Source: Rhizophagus clarus (taxonomy: Eukaryota > Glomeromycota > Glomeromycetes > Glomerales > Glomeraceae). Taken from it: a stretch of DNA of 64,000 bases. The notes beneath the pieces were generated by a model. It saw nothing but the letters and a program-made list of their open reading frames with translations, ran no database searches and was not told the origin of the DNA. Each line of letters opens with the position of its first letter. Position 1 is the first letter of the stretch. The translations under genes and the position numbers were made by a program. This document shows, in pieces, positions 60,850 to 64,000 of the stretch. The stretch spans positions 846,501 to 910,500 of the forward strand of contig BLAL01000040.1 in the NCBI GenBank assembly GCA_015698045.1, given 5' to 3'.

Positions 60850-62323
60850 TATATTTTTATTAATAATTCTTCTTATAATAATAATATAATAAACTATTTA
60901 TTTATAATTTTATATTGATTAAAAAAAAACTAAAAATTTTTTCAATAAAATTTTTAATAATTTAAAAAATATAAATTTATATATAATAATATAATATAAA
61001 ATTACAGATTAAAAAATATTAATAGTATTTAAAAAATTTTATAATAAAAAAAAAAATATATAAAAAATAGTTTATCTAAAAAATATAAATAATAAATAAT
61101 ATTAAATTTAAATTAAAATATTATCAATAACAAAATATTGGTAGTATCTTATAAGATCAAGTCATTTACCTTGATTACTTCTTTAGTTTAGTTTATTTAT
61201 TAACTAGCGTTAATATGATCATTCCTTGGTGCTTATATATTTTATATATATTAAATTTATTTTGTTTACATATATAAGTTCTCTTGTTTTTATTAAAATT
61301 AAAATTAAAATTAAAACAAAATATTAAATTTTACAACTATTAATCAATATAAATTATATGATTTTATAAATATAAAATTTTAATTACCTTCTATTTTATA
61401 TATATTACTTTTTTAATTTAAAATATTATAAATATACAAATTTTTATATTAATAAAAATATATATTTTTATTATTTAAATTTTCATTAATAGTAAAAGTA
61501 GCCTATCAGTTATGATTTAACATTTTATTATTTATTAAACATTAACTTTTTAATAAGATTTTACTATTTAATATAACAATTATATAGGTTTTATTTTTTA
61601 TCAGATTTTATTAAGTTTTATTTATATAATATTATTAAAGATTTTTAGTTTTAGTAAGTAATTGTATATAAAATTCTATTTTAAATTAAATTTTTAAAAT
61701 TACAATTATATATTTTAATTAATAAAATCCTTTTATAGCTTTATATAAATAAAGTAAAAATAAACAAAATATTTAAACTTATTTTTACATTTTTAATTCA
61801 AATAATTAAATAATATAAAATTTTAAAGAAATATAAAATTCATTTCTTTAAAATTAAATCTCACTTATAATTAGTTATTTATTTTTATATTTTAAGAATT
61901 AAATGGATAAATATTACAAACATTTGTATATACAAATATAATAGTAGTTAAAAAATAGCCAATATTTATTTTTTAGATACTAACCACCCTATAATAGTTG
62001 TAAATTACTGATATAAAAAACATTTTTTGCTTTAGTAATCGGGATATTGCACATTTTCACAATCTACAATATTACAATTGTGGAAATTGCGGATTAATTG
62101 TAGTATTATAAGTTATAACCATCAGTTTTTCAATAAAGCAATGAAGATATTTTGTAATCTATTAGCTTTCATTCAATATAGAAACGCGTAAAAAATTTCA
62201 GCACGATAGTAAAGATAGTTAGTCGTATTACATCACAAATAGTCTGTGACACCGCATTTGAGACTTTAGTATATAAGAAGTATTTTAACATTTTAATTTT
62301 ATTTTTTCTTTTCAAGAAAAATA
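60850..62323. other. Extremely A+T-rich block
   Basis: For about 1.2 kb (60850-62000) C and G are very rare and the sequence is made of short TAAAAT/ATTTTA/TATAAT words. No gene. From about 62030 composition returns toward normal, and the last 300 bp is the promoter and leader of the BTB-TLDc gene. Confidence 0.5.
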
Positions 62324-63796
62324 ATGACAACACAATTTTTTTCACAATTATCGCAAAATTTCATTGAAATTTTAGATGATGATGAATATTATGATATTAC
62401 AATTGAAGTTGGACAAGATCCTAAAGTGAAAATATTTCGTTCACATATGGTTATTTTAAATTATCGTTCGGCTTATTTTCGTAAAAATTTAATTAAAAGT
62501 AAAAAGAATTCTGATGGTGCCTTAACTCATATAACATTACCGAATATTTCTCCTGATATTTTTCAAATCATTTTAAAGTAAGTTGTTTCGTTTAATATTT
62601 TCTATAATTAATAATTTAATACGATTAAATTTTTTAGATATATGTATGGTGGAATCCTTTCCTTGGATGAAATTGAACTTTCAGATATAATTCATTTGTT
62701 GGTTGCCGCAAAGGATCTAAAATTACAAGAAATAGTTAATTATCTACAAATATATTTGATTGAAAATAAATCGTTATGGATAGAAGAACACTTTACTTTT
62801 ATTCATAAAACAAGTTTTCAACATGATTCTTTTACCGAACTACAAAAATTTTGCACGGATATTATGATAGAATGTCCTGAAAAGATATTTAAATCACTTG
62901 ATTTCACTTCTATTCCAGAAAAATCGTTAATTTCTTTAATTAAACGAGATTATTTAAAAATGGAAGAAATTGACGTTTGGGATTATGTATTAAAATGGGG
63001 GCTTGCTCAAAATCCTTCTTTGCTTCCTGATCCAGAAGAATGGTCTGATGGCGATTTCAAATTAATGGAAAATTCTATACAAAAATGTTTACCTTTCGTT
63101 AGATTTTTTCAATTATCATCAAAAGAATTTTTGAATAAAGTAGTTCCTTATCAAAAACTTCTGGATCCTCAGCTCTATAAAGATTTAATGAGTTATCATT
63201 TGGATGGTGATAATAAGGTCATTTCAACAATTCAACCGGCAAGAGGTTTTAATATTGATTCAAAATTAATTACAAGTAAGACTGCAGCATATATTGCAAG
63301 TTGGATAGATAAGAAAGAGAACGAACATCCTATTTATGGATTTACACCTTACAATTCTTTTGATAATCCTTATGAATTTAAATTACTATTACGTGGAAGT
63401 CGTGATGGATTTTCTCCCGAAAGTTTTCACAAACTTTGTGATAACAAGCCTAAAACTGTATCAATTGTTAAAGTGAAAGGAACCGAAGAAATTCTTGGAG
63501 GGTATAACCCCCTTATATGGGAGTCTTGTAACCACAAATTTTCACAAACTAATGATAGTTTTACGTTTTCCTTTACGTCTATAAACCTTCTCAAAGATAC
63601 CATTTTAAGTAGAGTAAAGAATTCAGAGTACGCTTTTGCATCTAATAAGGAGACTTGTCTATGTTTTTTCAATAATCTCATTGTAACAGGTTCTAAAGGT
63701 TATTGTGGTAAACTAAACTACGAAAAAGTTATAAGGTCCGAAGAGAGTGATTTTGATCTGGAAGATTATGAAGTATTTCAAATTGTTAAAAGATGA
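62324..63796 (+). CDS. BTB-BACK-TLDc protein, two exons
   Basis: Joining 62324-62577 and 62638-63796 gives a 470-residue protein. The 60-nt intron (62578-62637) starts GTAAGT and ends TTTTTAG, and splicing restores IILK-YMYGGILSLDEIEL, the conserved end of a BTB domain. BTB spans 10-120 (DDDEYYDITIEVGQD, FRSHMVILNYRSAYFRKNL), BACK about 130-265 (EEIDVWDYVLKWGLAQNP), and TLDc about 293-468 (SKTAAYIASWID, EFKLLLRGSRDGFSPESFHK, ILGGYNPLIWES, DSFTFSF). BTB suggests CUL3 recruitment; TLDc domains are linked to oxidative-stress resistance and V-ATPase binding in other eukaryotes, and BTB-TLDc fusions are abundant in Rhizophagus. Without splicing the frame stops at 62581. It is the only multi-exon gene seen in full here. 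Confidence 0.93.
62578..62637 (+). other. Intron of the BTB-TLDc gene
   Basis: 60 nt, GTAAGT donor and TTTTTTAG acceptor, A+T-rich, phase 2 (it interrupts a Lys codon). Removing it fuses the two halves of the BTB domain. Confidence 0.9.
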
Positions 63797-64000
63797 TTTT
63801 ATATAAATTTTGGTTTTAATACTTATAATTGTTCAATTAATATCGAATAATTGAATTAGAGATAAGTTTATTTTCCTAATTATTAAAAAAATAACCAGAA
63901 AATTGTTAGTTATTATGTTCGTATCATAACACGCCATTTTCGGTCTTTACTCGTTGTGGTAAATAATTGGAGTTGTTACTAATTGATTTAGGTTAATATC
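63797..64000. other. 3' flank of the BTB-TLDc gene
   Basis: A+T-rich; no gene start is visible before the window ends. Confidence 0.4.

Noticed and set aside
1..64000. tRNA, rRNA or other structured RNA genes
   Set aside because: I looked for B-box-like GGTTCGA strings and G+C-rich islands; none had a matching tRNA layout. A covariance-model search would be decisive.

Overview
The window looks like a nuclear contig from an early-diverging, filamentous fungus, most likely a Glomeromycotina arbuscular mycorrhizal fungus (Rhizophagus-like). The DNA is very A+T-rich, has many long A and T homopolymers, and is gene-sparse with multi-kilobase non-coding gaps. The gene families are those expanded in Rhizophagus: MATA-type HMG-box proteins, Sel1-repeat proteins, F-box/LRR proteins, BTB proteins ending in SPRY or TLDc, and an RRM-containing RNA-dependent RNA polymerase. 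The organism call is inference from gene content; no rRNA or housekeeping marker is present.

Layout. (1) 1-4633: the N-terminal part of an RNA-dependent RNA polymerase (minus, cut by the window edge) stands head to head with a 701-residue protein carrying three dsRNA-binding-like modules (plus), a candidate RNA-silencing pair. (2) 5797-7278: a Sel1-repeat protein. (3) 7279-28000: a gene-poor, repeat-rich stretch with only two HMG-box genes (14060 and 26588, the second with two HMG boxes). It holds a three-unit tandem repeat (9300-9910), three diverged copies of a ~0.5-kb dispersed repeat, and inverted-repeat elements built from a short ACCGACAA-type motif. (4) 29240-52959: a minus-strand cluster of BTB-BACK-SPRY genes with five intact members (31145, 33014, 40344, 46405, 48264) plus a sixth at 51511, and at least four relics (29240, 38565, 44886, 50350). 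It is interrupted by an F-box/LRR gene (35491) and by a decayed plus-strand gene of unknown type (42742). (5) 53286-57737: an F-box relic and an intact F-box/LRR gene on the plus strand. (6) 58128-62300: two short DNA-transposon-like elements (hAT-like and pogo/Tigger-like), a pyrimidine-rich tract and an extremely A+T-rich block. (7) 62324-63796: a BTB-BACK-TLDc gene with one 60-nt intron.

How the genes may fit together. BTB and F-box proteins are substrate adaptors of CUL3 and SCF (CUL1) ubiquitin ligases, so the right half of the window is a cluster of putative adaptors in birth-and-death evolution: fresh duplicates, shared promoters, gene-conversion-like patches and dead copies side by side. 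The SPRY domain would be the ligand-binding end, and the stretch just before its conserved core is the most variable part between paralogues. Two members (31145 and 33014) start with an N-myristoylation-type MGxxxS sequence and share a promoter module ending in a CACGTG box about 100 bp upstream of the ATG; the others start with a different leader containing PRGRSLE. CACGTG is over-represented across the non-coding DNA of the window.
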